Position numbers and translations under genes: made by a program. This document shows, in pieces, positions 17,009 through 24,270 of a stretch of DNA of 64,000 nt (position 1 is the first letter of the stretch; each line of letters starts with the position of its first letter). Origin of the DNA: SMWD01 sp964629475. Lineage in GTDB: Bacteria; Pseudomonadota; Gammaproteobacteria; Steroidobacterales; GCA-2729495. The notes under the pieces were generated by a model. It had not been told where the DNA came from. It saw only the letters and a program-made list of their open reading frames with translations, and did no database searches. The stretch is from assembly GCA_964629475.1 (NCBI GenBank), contig CAZVQW010000012.1, positions 1 through 64,000 on the forward strand, given 5' to 3'.

Positions 17009-17030
17009 CGAAACAGTCACCGAGCTTGAT

Positions 17031-17068
17031 ATACCCAATTTGGGTATTATAATCCCCAAATTGGGTAT
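17031..17068. promoter_or_regulatory. Double palindromic operator before the MNT-HEPN module
   Basis: Two near-perfect palindromes, ATACCCAATTTGGGTAT (17031-17047) and ATCCCCAAATTGGGTAT (17052-17068), have centres 21 bp apart, two helical turns. They end 13 bases before the MNT start. The MNT protein has an N-terminal wHTH, so autoregulation is the simplest reading. The AT-rich spacer could contain the -10. Confidence 0.7.
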
Positions 17069-17081
17069 ATATGGACAAGCA

Positions 17082-17714
17082 ATGACAGCGACTGCGAAAG
17101 CAAAACCCTGGAAACAGGACCCGGAGAGCCGTCCATCGTCTCTCGCCGACGCGTTATTTACATCAACGCAACAAAGCGTGCTCTCATTTCTGTTCGGGCA
17201 ACCGGGCAGAAGCTTCTACGTCACCCAGATCATGGCCCTGGCAAACTCCGGGCGCGGCGCCGTACAACGCGAACTGAGCCGGCTCTCGGAAAGCGGTCTT
17301 GTGACAGTCAGGAAGGTCGGCACTCAAAAGCACTATCAGGCGAACCCGGATTCGCCGCTTTTCGCCGAGCTTTGCAGCATCATCAGAAAAACGGTGGGCC
17401 TCGAGGAACCACTGCGTGCAGCCGTTGCGTCGTTACCCGGCAAGATCAGGCTCGCATTGATTTATGGATCGGTCGCGAAGCGAGCGGATACGTCAACGAG
17501 CGACATCGATCTGTTGATCGTCGCGGGCGATCTGACGCTGGAGGAAATCTACACGGCATTGGCGCCGGTTGAGAATCTTCTCGAACGGCGGGTGAATCCA
17601 ACGCTCTACACGTCGCAAGAATTTGATCAGCGCCGCAAGAAAGAAAATGCGTTCCTGATGCGCGTCCTCGACGGACCTACGATTGTTGTAGCGGGATCGA
17701 TTGATGCCGCATGA
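17082..17714 (+). CDS. MNT-domain antitoxin with N-terminal wHTH (nucleotidyltransferase)
   Basis: A 210-residue protein with two domains. Residues 20-105 form a winged-helix domain (SVLSFLFGQPGRSFYVTQI, then VQRELSRLSESGLV). Residues 120-205 form a minimal nucleotidyltransferase with IYGSVAKRAD...SDIDLLIVAG, exactly the GSX10DXD motif. In type VII systems MNT proteins neutralise HEPN toxins by adding AMP to them. The start at ATG 17082 follows the operator; an in-frame extension upstream overlaps the operator and the AbiEi remnant. It overlaps the HEPN gene by 11 bases. Confidence 0.85.
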   Translation: MTATAKAKPWKQDPESRPSSLADALFTSTQQSVLSFLFGQPGRSFYVTQIMALANSGRGAVQRELSRLSESGLVTVRKVGTQKHYQANPDSPLFAELCSIIRKTVGLEEPLRAAVASLPGKIRLALIYGSVAKRADTSTSDIDLLIVAGDLTLEEIYTALAPVENLLERRVNPTLYTSQEFDQRRKKENAFLMRVLDGPTIVVAGSIDAA

Positions 17715-18123
17715 GAAGCTCGACAACCTCGTCAGAATCGGGCAGCTCAAGACCGAAGCGGCATCGCAGGATGAAATCGCGGGACTGGTTCGATCGGGGC
17801 TGGCACGTCTGACCGATTCCAAGAACACTACCTTGAGTCAGGAGTCCCGCTTTGACCTTGCGTACAATGCTGCGCACGCATTGTCACTTGCAGCCCTCCG
17901 TGCTGCCGGGTATCGGTCCGAAAGCCGCTATCTGGTATTTCAGTGCACTCAACACACACTAGATTTGGCGAGTGAGCAATGGCGCGTCCTTGATCAGGCA
18001 CACAGGAAACGGAACATTGCCAAGTATGAGGGTGACATCGATGTTGACGACCAGCTCCTGGAAGCGCTGCTCCGGGTCGCCGATGAACTGGCCATGCGCG
18101 TGAAAGAAATCCAGAGTAATTAA
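17704..18123 (+). CDS. HEPN domain toxin
   Basis: A 139-residue all-helical HEPN protein, probably a ribonuclease toxin held by the upstream MNT partner. SRFDLAYNAAHALSLAALRA near residue 50 is the first core helix. RVLDQAH near 100 fits the RX4-6H ribonuclease motif, and RKRNIAKYEGD follows, as in many HEPN antitoxin-paired proteins. The ATG at 17704 overlaps the MNT stop, so translation is coupled. Here the MNT gene comes first, the reverse of the commonest order. Confidence 0.82.
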   Translation: MPHEKLDNLVRIGQLKTEAASQDEIAGLVRSGLARLTDSKNTTLSQESRFDLAYNAAHALSLAALRAAGYRSESRYLVFQCTQHTLDLASEQWRVLDQAHRKRNIAKYEGDIDVDDQLLEALLRVADELAMRVKEIQSN

Positions 18124-18218
18124 TCAGCACATTCGGCACCCGGATATAATACGCCGATAAATTTCAAAAGACCTTAATCAAAGTATCCGGAATTGCTTAA
18201 CCACTACTATCATAATTC

Positions 18219-19574
18219 ATGAATCAGACAGATAAGATCAGGATACTGCTGGAACTCGGAGAAGCAGATCGGAGCGGAAGCTGGCCCGACTATCTGCAAT
18301 ATGGCTTTGATGAAACAGATGTACCCGACCTGTTGAATCTCATTTCGGATGAATCCCTTGATCAGGCTGACAGCAAATCCAGTGAAGTCTGGGCGCCCCT
18401 GCATGCCTGGCGCACACTGGGGAAACTGGGCAGCAGCACAGCCATCACAACACTGATTGCCCTGTTCGACAGGCTTCACGATGACGACTGGGCGCTCAGT
18501 GAATTACCCAAGGTCATGGGCATGCTGGGTGAACCGGCCATCACTCCGCTTGCCGGTTTTCTTCACGACACCCGGCAAAAAGAATTTGCACGCGTAATGG
18601 CAATGGATGGCCTGGCCGAAATTGCCAAGCGTCAACCTGAAAGCAGGGGCCAGATTATCCAAACCTACCGGGGCTACATGCAAAAACCGGACAGGTTGGT
18701 TTTTACGCTCAACGGCTTGCTGATTGGTCGCCTGCTGGATCTGAATGCAAGGGAAGCCATTGCTGACATCCGGCAATTCTTTGCCCAAGACTGTGTAGAC
18801 ATCACTTGTGCCGGCGACCTGGAAGAGGTGGAGATCGAATTGGGGTTCCGACACGAACGTACAACTCCCAAACCAGACTATGGTCAATTGTACGGACTTG
18901 ATCCATTACCTGCGCCGGAGATACCGGAGCAAGATAATGGTGTCGATACAATCAATTTCTACCTGATGCGCTATGGCCATGATGACTCAATTCTGGATGT
19001 CTCCGAGCTGGACGGGTTCTTTGCCGCACTGGCCTGCGCGCCGAACACAGTCCTGCCCTCGCGCTGGATGCCCGCCATCTGGGGCGGTGAAGATAAAACT
19101 CCTGCCTGGCAAGATAAAGACGAAATCGATGCATTCTCCAGCGCCACCTTCACTTTATATAACGAGGCAATGCAGAGCATGCATGAGAACAGCTATGAAG
19201 CACTGTTTCTCGAACATGAAGTCGAAGGAAAAATTCACACCATCGTTGATGAATGGTGCAATGGTTTCTTGCGCGGCATCAACCTGTGGGATCCGCTGGC
19301 TGCTGCCGATGCTGCACTGACAGAGGAGTGCCTTCAGAGCATCAGACTGTTTGCGACGGAAGCAGGCTTTTCGCAACTCGACGCCATGAGTGAAGATGAA
19401 GTGGTTGCGCGGCAGCAGTTAATCGAACCTGCTGTACACCGCCTGTTCCTGCATTTCTTCGAGCAACGCAAGCAATCCAGCGTCCCGTACGTTAACGAAA
19501 ACCGCAAGGTTGGCCGCAACGATCCATGCCCTTGTGGTAGCGGCTTGAAATTCAAGCGCTGCTGCTTGCATTGA
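18219..19574 (+). CDS. HEAT-like / UPF0149 (YecA-like) / SEC-C domain protein
   Basis: A 451-residue cytoplasmic protein in three parts. Residues 1-190 are helical and HEAT-like (AWRTLGKLGSSTAITTLIALF; VMGMLGEPAITPLAGFL). Residues 245-410 match UPF0149/YecA: VSELDGFFAALACAPNTVLP, MPAIWGGE and WCNGFLRGI. The end is a SEC-C zinc motif (NDPCPCGSGLKFKRCC, CXCX8CC) like that of SecA. Its function is unknown. SEC-C tails commonly bind zinc and ribosomal or SecB partners. The ATG at 18219 lies about 95 bases after the HEPN gene, and codon use looks less GC-rich than its neighbours, so it may be part of the acquired segment. Confidence 0.75.
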   Translation: MNQTDKIRILLELGEADRSGSWPDYLQYGFDETDVPDLLNLISDESLDQADSKSSEVWAPLHAWRTLGKLGSSTAITTLIALFDRLHDDDWALSELPKVMGMLGEPAITPLAGFLHDTRQKEFARVMAMDGLAEIAKRQPESRGQIIQTYRGYMQKPDRLVFTLNGLLIGRLLDLNAREAIADIRQFFAQDCVDITCAGDLEEVEIELGFRHERTTPKPDYGQLYGLDPLPAPEIPEQDNGVDTINFYLMRYGHDDSILDVSELDGFFAALACAPNTVLPSRWMPAIWGGEDKTPAWQDKDEIDAFSSATFTLYNEAMQSMHENSYEALFLEHEVEGKIHTIVDEWCNGFLRGINLWDPLAAADAALTEECLQSIRLFATEAGFSQLDAMSEDEVVARQQLIEPAVHRLFLHFFEQRKQSSVPYVNENRKVGRNDPCPCGSGLKFKRCCLH

Positions 19575-19711
19575 ACCGGTTAGCCATCATCCACAGTAGC
19601 CACTCGTATCCGTGGCAACTTGATAACTTAATGATGCCCACCATTGATCTGTTTTATGTAGAGAAGGCAGGGTTCCTGTCCGGTTTGGTCAGGAATGCTC
19701 ACCGCGTAACT

Positions 19712-20173
19712 CTACAACGGCAAGGCGGTCGTGTACTTGACCCGGCGCAGCGCGAAGCTGGAACTGGCCGAGTGCACGCTGGGATGGTCCAGGATCATGG
19801 TATTCAAAAATTGGTTATAGGATTCCATGTCCCGGGAGATAATCAACAACACGTAGTCACGGTCTCCGGAGACGGAATAGCACTCCATTACCTCGGGCAG
19901 GGTCTGTACGTGGGCTTCGAACTCTTGACGTGTACGGTCTGAGTGTTTGACCATGCTCACCGACAACATGACGTGAATTTGCAACCCCAGTTCTTTGGGG
20001 TTCAGCAGGGCGACCTTTCCCTCGATTATTCCGCCTTCTTCAAACTCCCGGATGCGACGCCAGACTGAAGTTCGGGACTTACCTGACAGTTCCGCGAGGT
20101 CGATCTGGCTGAAATCTGTATTTCTTTGCATCGCACCCAGCAAGCGCCGGTCAGACCGAGTCATTTTATGCAT
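19712..20173 (-). CDS. Lrp/AsnC family transcriptional regulator
   Basis: A 153-residue Lrp-type regulator. An N-terminal HTH (DRRLLGAMQRNTDFSQIDLAEL, then SVWRRIREFEEGGII) is followed by a RAM ligand-binding domain (HVMLSVSMVKHS, VMECYSVSGDRDYVLLI, VHSASSSFALRRVKY). Such proteins usually sense amino acids. It is divergent from the tyrosine phenol-lyase gene, 130 bases apart, so tyrosine or another aromatic amino acid is a reasonable ligand guess. I start at ATG 20173; the ATG at 20164 is nearly equal. Further in-frame residues upstream run through the AT-rich control region. Confidence 0.88.
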   Translation of the reverse strand: MHKMTRSDRRLLGAMQRNTDFSQIDLAELSGKSRTSVWRRIREFEEGGIIEGKVALLNPKELGLQIHVMLSVSMVKHSDRTRQEFEAHVQTLPEVMECYSVSGDRDYVLLIISRDMESYNQFLNTMILDHPSVHSASSSFALRRVKYTTALPL

Positions 20174-20184
20174 AACAGCAATTC

Positions 20185-20233
20185 CAAAATATATATAAAA
20201 TAGAAATATATGTTTTAAATATACATCTATATT
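20185..20233. promoter_or_regulatory. AT-rich divergent control region (Lrp regulator / tyrosine phenol-lyase)
   Basis: A 49-base stretch, over 85% A+T in a GC-rich genome, between two divergent genes. It contains ATATATAAAATAGAAATATA and TTTTAAATATACAT blocks, similar in character to the bendable A/T sites bound by Lrp-type proteins. Specific operator half-sites cannot be fixed by eye. Confidence 0.5.
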
Positions 20234-20303
20234 GCTAACTATGAAACACATATTCAAGAAATATTGGAGATAATATTCATCCCCCCAACGAAAGAGCAGA
20301 ATC

Positions 20304-21698
20304 ATGAAAGACAAAGCCGGGCACAGCTGGGCCGAGCCCTACAAAATCAAGATGGTTGAGTTATTGCGGATGTCAACACGCGAGGAGCGTGAGCGGGCCA
20401 TTCGCGACGCCGGATACAATACCTTCCTCCTGCGCAGCCGGGATGTTTACATCGACCTGTTAACCGATTCGGGTACTGCCGCGATGAGTGACCGCCAATG
20501 GGCCGGCCTGATGATGGGTGACGAGGCCTATGCTGGCAGCGAGAATTATTACCATCTCGAGGCTGCCATCCAGGAGTTTTACGGTTACAAGTACCTGGTG
20601 CCCACGCACCAGGGCCGCGGCGCTGAGCACCTGATGTCGCAAATCATGATCAAAGAGGGTGATTACATCCCGGGCAACATGTATTTCACCACGACCCGTT
20701 TGCACCAGGAGATTGCCGGTGGCAATTTTGTCGATGTCATCATTGACGAGGCACACGACCCGGACAGCACGCATCCATTCAAGGGAAATGTCGACATAGA
20801 GAAGCTGGATAAACTGGTGCAGGAAGTCGGCGCGAATCATATTCCCTACATCAGCCTGGAAGGCTGCGTGAACATGGCAGGCGGCCAGCCATTCTCAATG
20901 GCCAATTTGAAGGAACTGAACGCCTACTGCCGCCAGCACGACATTCCGATCATGCTGGATGCCACCCGCACCATCGAAAACGCCTGGTTCATCAGGCGGT
21001 GCGAGGAAGGCTACGGTGATAAATCCATTCGTGAAATTCTGCGCGAAATTTGCGATATGACGGATGGCTGCACGATGTCGGCCAAGAAGGACCTGCTGGT
21101 CAATATTGGTGGATTTTTTGCCTGCAATGATGAAGAGCTATTTTTAAAGGCACAGAACATGGTGGTGGTCTACGAGGGCCTGCATACCTATGGTGGCCTG
21201 GCCGGGCGCGACATGGAGGCGATGGCTCTTGGACTGCGCGAGGCGGTGCTGCAGGAACACCAGGATGCACGCATCGGCCAGGTGCGGTACCTGGGGGTGA
21301 ATCTTCGCAATGCGGGGATTCCGATAGTCCAGCCGATCGGTTCACATGCGATTTTCCTCGATGCGAAAGCATTCCTGCCACACCTGGACCAGGACCAGTT
21401 CCCGGCCCAGACGTTGGCCGCGGAACTCTACCTGGAGGCAGGCATCCGCAGCATGGAACGTGGCAATGTATCTGCAGGCAGGGATCCGGCAACGGGTGAG
21501 AATCGCCGACCCCCGCTGGAACTGGTCAGGTTGACGCTACCGCGGCGGGTATACACCCAGGCGCACATGGACGTCGTCGTCGAAGCCGTTGCCGAAGTGT
21601 ATGAACGCAGGAAAGAGATTTGTGGTCTGAATATGGTTTACGAACCGGAATACCTGCGATTTTTTCAGGCACGGTTCGAGGTTTTGGACCGGTGCTAG
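20304..21698 (+). CDS. tpl: Tyrosine phenol-lyase
   Basis: A PLP-dependent beta-eliminating lyase (464 residues) that splits tyrosine to phenol, pyruvate and ammonia. The PLP lysine lies in SAKKDLLVNIGGF near residue 258. Two features favour tyrosine phenol-lyase over tryptophanase. GNMYFTTTR near 125 keeps the threonine that is aspartate in TnaA. GIRSMERGNVSAGR near 385 keeps the phenol-binding arginine of the MERG motif, where TnaA has VEIG. LLTDSGTAAMSDRQWAGLMMGDEAYAGS is the family core. Beta-tyrosine-like or other substrates cannot be excluded. Divergent Lrp gene upstream. Confidence 0.88.
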   Translation: MKDKAGHSWAEPYKIKMVELLRMSTREERERAIRDAGYNTFLLRSRDVYIDLLTDSGTAAMSDRQWAGLMMGDEAYAGSENYYHLEAAIQEFYGYKYLVPTHQGRGAEHLMSQIMIKEGDYIPGNMYFTTTRLHQEIAGGNFVDVIIDEAHDPDSTHPFKGNVDIEKLDKLVQEVGANHIPYISLEGCVNMAGGQPFSMANLKELNAYCRQHDIPIMLDATRTIENAWFIRRCEEGYGDKSIREILREICDMTDGCTMSAKKDLLVNIGGFFACNDEELFLKAQNMVVVYEGLHTYGGLAGRDMEAMALGLREAVLQEHQDARIGQVRYLGVNLRNAGIPIVQPIGSHAIFLDAKAFLPHLDQDQFPAQTLAAELYLEAGIRSMERGNVSAGRDPATGENRRPPLELVRLTLPRRVYTQAHMDVVVEAVAEVYERRKEICGLNMVYEPEYLRFFQARFEVLDRC

Positions 21699-21807
21699 CG
21701 CTCTCACGCATTTATCGCTGGCAAAGGACTGGATGAAGCACTTGAGAAATCAACTAGTCAATAAAATGGTGGCTTTCGATACCGCGCTGACCGGTTCATA
21801 AGAATCC

Positions 21808-21954
21808 TCAACGCCGCTTCTTCGGCACCACATCCTCGAATTCCTCCGTCGATTTCCATTCTGGCTCCGGTGTAGTGATTCGAACTGCGCTGTCGCCATC
21901 TCGGATAAATCGTTGTAGTAGCCGGATTGCGGTCTGAATATAGTCTTGACTATC
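21808..21954 (-). pseudogene. Possible C-terminal gene remnant
   Basis: A minus-strand open frame of 48 codons between a TAG and a TGA, without a start codon. It reads YIQTAIRLLQRFIRDGD, then ITTPEPEWKSTEEFED and VVPKKRR. The acidic-to-basic tail looks protein-like, but I do not recognise the family. It sits in a gene-poor stretch with another fragment beside it. Confidence 0.25.
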
Positions 21955-21977
21955 CTACGATCTTTCTACTTTCGTCA

Positions 21978-22070
21978 GTGCGTACGGACGCGCCGTTACG
22001 CAAAGAGATCGAGACGCTGCGCCAGTCCGGTGGACTGGCAGAAATTGTCGCGCGCATGCGCCTGGAGTAA
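21978..22070 (+). pseudogene. Possible solute-binding-protein C-terminal remnant
   Basis: A 30-codon frame ends TAA at 22068-22070 and reads VRTDAPLRKEIETLRQSGG, then LAEIVARMRLE. This resembles the last helix of family 3 extracellular solute-binding proteins (xxLxxxIxxLxxSGxLxxIxxRM). No upstream body is present. The identification is weak. Confidence 0.25.
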
Positions 22071-22200
22071 AGAATCGCCGGATGACGGGCTGCCGCACAC
22101 CCGGCGCATTCATATTGCAAATAAATCAATTAGTTAACGCAGGCGCCATGGTGGAGTATGCTCACAGGGCAACCTTGAGATACAGGAAAGGGGGTCGAAG

Positions 22201-23160
22201 ATGAATCGTACACTTGGAATCGAAAGAGTGACGGGTTTCATAAAGACATGTTTGCCGATCTTCGCAACTGTGCTGTTGACTGCAGCGACAGGTTTCGCTG
22301 GCGGAGAATCGCAGGATCAACCGGACTGGGACAAGGCCCGTTGGCGACAGGAACTACTTGAGTACAGGAAGGCGCGAACCGAGAAAATGGCCACCTCGCG
22401 TACCTCTATGCTGGCGGCTGTGACCCAGGTGATGCACACGGGTAGCGAGACCCTGTATTTCGACGCGGCACCCACGGGATTTAACTATTCCGAAACAAAA
22501 AACCCGGATTCGAAAGTCGCCATGATGCTGTCGGGTGATTATTGGGAGTGGCGGGCGCTCGACACCACGGTGTCCGTCACGTTTCGCGGCAAACCGATGG
22601 AACCGGGAAGGCTCGAGCCCGGCATGGTTTTTGACATAGCCGGCCGTTACACGTATATGATCTGGGTCGGGCTGGCGGGCGATCTGCAGTTTGCCATCTT
22701 TGATAATGAGCGCCCGGTGCAGAAGAACTTCAAGGGCCTCGTCGAATATTCTCCCGATGAACGCTTCCGGGTGACGGCAGGTTTTGAGCGCTTCGAAGAA
22801 CTCAAGACGATCAAGATGCTGACCAATATTACCGGCACGCGTGATTTCTTCAGGTACGGAGAGGTTCGGTTCGACATCGGCGGGCAGCCCCAGCGGCTCA
22901 CCGCTTACAAAGAATTTTTGAATAATCCGCGGTTGTTCATTCCGTTCAGGGACGAGACATCCGGCAAAGCCACGTACGGTGCGGGTCGCTTCATAGTCAT
23001 TGATGATACCGAAGCCGATACAATTATCATCGACTTTAATCGCGCCAGGAACCTCCCGTGTGCCTATTCACCCGAATTCAATTGCCCGATCCCGCCGCGC
23101 GAAAACTGGATGCAGGTATCCGTAGCGGCGGGCGAACAAACCTTTCCGCTGCCGGATTGA
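22201..23160 (+). CDS. DUF1684 domain-containing exported protein
   Basis: A 319-residue exported protein of the DUF1684 family, function unknown. A signal peptide covers residues 1-36 (CLPIFATVLLTAATGFAGG). WRQELLEYRKARTEKM is the family's usual opening. The domain signature is at the end: ANDLFIPF-like RLFIPFRDETSGKATYGAGR near 245, then DFNRARNLPCAYSPEFNCPIPP near 285, where NPxCAYxxxxxCPxPP is the family hallmark. A strong purine-rich RBS (AGGAAAGGGGGTCGAAG) precedes the ATG. The TlpA-like gene follows six bases after its stop, so the two form an operon. Confidence 0.85.
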   Translation: MNRTLGIERVTGFIKTCLPIFATVLLTAATGFAGGESQDQPDWDKARWRQELLEYRKARTEKMATSRTSMLAAVTQVMHTGSETLYFDAAPTGFNYSETKNPDSKVAMMLSGDYWEWRALDTTVSVTFRGKPMEPGRLEPGMVFDIAGRYTYMIWVGLAGDLQFAIFDNERPVQKNFKGLVEYSPDERFRVTAGFERFEELKTIKMLTNITGTRDFFRYGEVRFDIGGQPQRLTAYKEFLNNPRLFIPFRDETSGKATYGAGRFIVIDDTEADTIIIDFNRARNLPCAYSPEFNCPIPPRENWMQVSVAAGEQTFPLPD

Positions 23161-23166
23161 TCGGTC

Positions 23167-23775
23167 GTGGGCCTGCGCATGACCATTGCTGACATTCGCT
23201 TGCAGCGATCGTCGGGCAGCGTCAGAAGAGCGCTGTTGGTGGGACTCGGCATTGGTTTGTTTGTCCTCGGCCTGCAATGTGTCGCAGCGACAGAGACGGA
23301 TCCGGGTTCCCGGGGACGTATCGTGGCATGGGAGGCCGTGGATGAGGCGGCACAACCGTTTACTCTCGAAGATCTGAATGCCCGGATCCTGACCAGCCGT
23401 GAACTGGCCGGCAAGGTCGTCCTGCTGGATTTCTGGGCGACTTGGTGTGTTCCCTGCGTCAGGGAACTGCCCGAACTCGCTCAATATGCACAACGAATCC
23501 GGGGCCGCGAGGATGTAATTTTTCTGAGCCTCAATGTCACCGATGAACGTTCCAGCCTGCGAACCTTCGTCCGCGAGCACGGCATCACCTATCCTGTATT
23601 TTCCGGTGACGAATTGCTGGATCCGTTTGGAGTGTTTGCTTTTCCGACCAAGTTGATTCTCGATCTGCGCGGAGATGGGCCTGGAACAGTTCGTTTTCGT
23701 CACTTCGGGTTTACGAGTCTGGACGCGATCGAGTCGCAGGTCGAAGCAATCCTGACCGAACGTGCGGGGCACTGA
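23167..23775 (+). CDS. TlpA-like thioredoxin-family protein
   Basis: A 202-residue periplasmic thiol-disulfide protein. Residues 20-40 are a hydrophobic signal/anchor. The thioredoxin fold holds VVLLDFWATWCVPCVRELPEL near 85-105, with redox motif WCVPC, and FAFPTKLILD with the cis-proline near 160. Such proteins reduce or move disulfides during cytochrome assembly or envelope maintenance. It probably starts with GTG 23167; ATG 23179 is an alternative. It is directly downstream of the DUF1684 gene. Confidence 0.85.
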   Translation: MGLRMTIADIRLQRSSGSVRRALLVGLGIGLFVLGLQCVAATETDPGSRGRIVAWEAVDEAAQPFTLEDLNARILTSRELAGKVVLLDFWATWCVPCVRELPELAQYAQRIRGREDVIFLSLNVTDERSSLRTFVREHGITYPVFSGDELLDPFGVFAFPTKLILDLRGDGPGTVRFRHFGFTSLDAIESQVEAILTERAGH

Positions 23776-23942
23776 GCTTCGTCATAGAACATGACTTTAC
23801 TTTCGTAGTTGTCGCCGTCGAGACTGCGTGACTCGAACTCGTAGAACCCCTCCGGCCATCGGCGGAGGAAATCTGCGATGGGCTCATCGAAATCCGGATC
23901 ATCCTCCGCTGGATCATCTCTGTCCATTTGCGCCATGAGCAT
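23776..23942 (-). pseudogene. Possible truncated gene, N-terminal part
   Basis: A minus-strand frame begins MLMAQMDRDDPAEDDP and continues FLRRWPEGFYEFESRSLDGD and YESKVMFYDE before running into the tlpA-like gene antisense. The 'PEGxYxFExRSLDGxxxES' stretch resembles a small uncharacterised family in which a 'THxIPAGP' end normally follows; that end is missing here. Tentative. Confidence 0.25.
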
Positions 23943-24270
23943 GACGAACTACTGGTCCACGAACGGCGACAACATCATCGCCTCCAGCGGGCGCTTCAAC
24001 AGGCCCAGCCAGTTATCTTTCGGCCCGCCGACACTGGTACGGCGCTGGTAAAAAATTGCACAGTTACCGGACCGGTCGGATTGCGACACCATACCGAAGC
24101 GAGGAGAAGGCAGTGGAATACCGTTTTTAACTTAATACCGGCGCCGATGTCCGGCATGGCCCTTCACCGATCTTGCACAAAAGTCGGACCTGTTTCGCAG
24201 CATCGTCCGGGTTTGCAGCCTAATCTGGCGCTACCCGGGTATATGCACAGCACCATTGGTCAACGGCAAA
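23776..24270. other. Intergenic stretch with fragments, no intact gene
   Basis: Besides the minus-strand fragment, a 36-codon plus-strand frame at 23941-24051 (MTNYWSTNGDNIIAS..., ending FGPPTLVRRW) could be the last strands of an outer-membrane barrel protein. Nothing recognisable lies from 24052 to 24255. The region again looks like decayed genes. Confidence 0.4.

Larger units (their letters stand above)
21699..22200. other. Gene-poor stretch with decayed coding fragments
   Basis: About 500 bases between tyrosine phenol-lyase and the DUF1684 gene hold no intact gene. Two short protein-like fragments (21808-21954 minus, 21978-22070 plus) point to deletion-scarred DNA. AGGAAAGGGGG at 22184-22194 is the likely ribosome binding site for the next gene. 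Confidence 0.5.
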
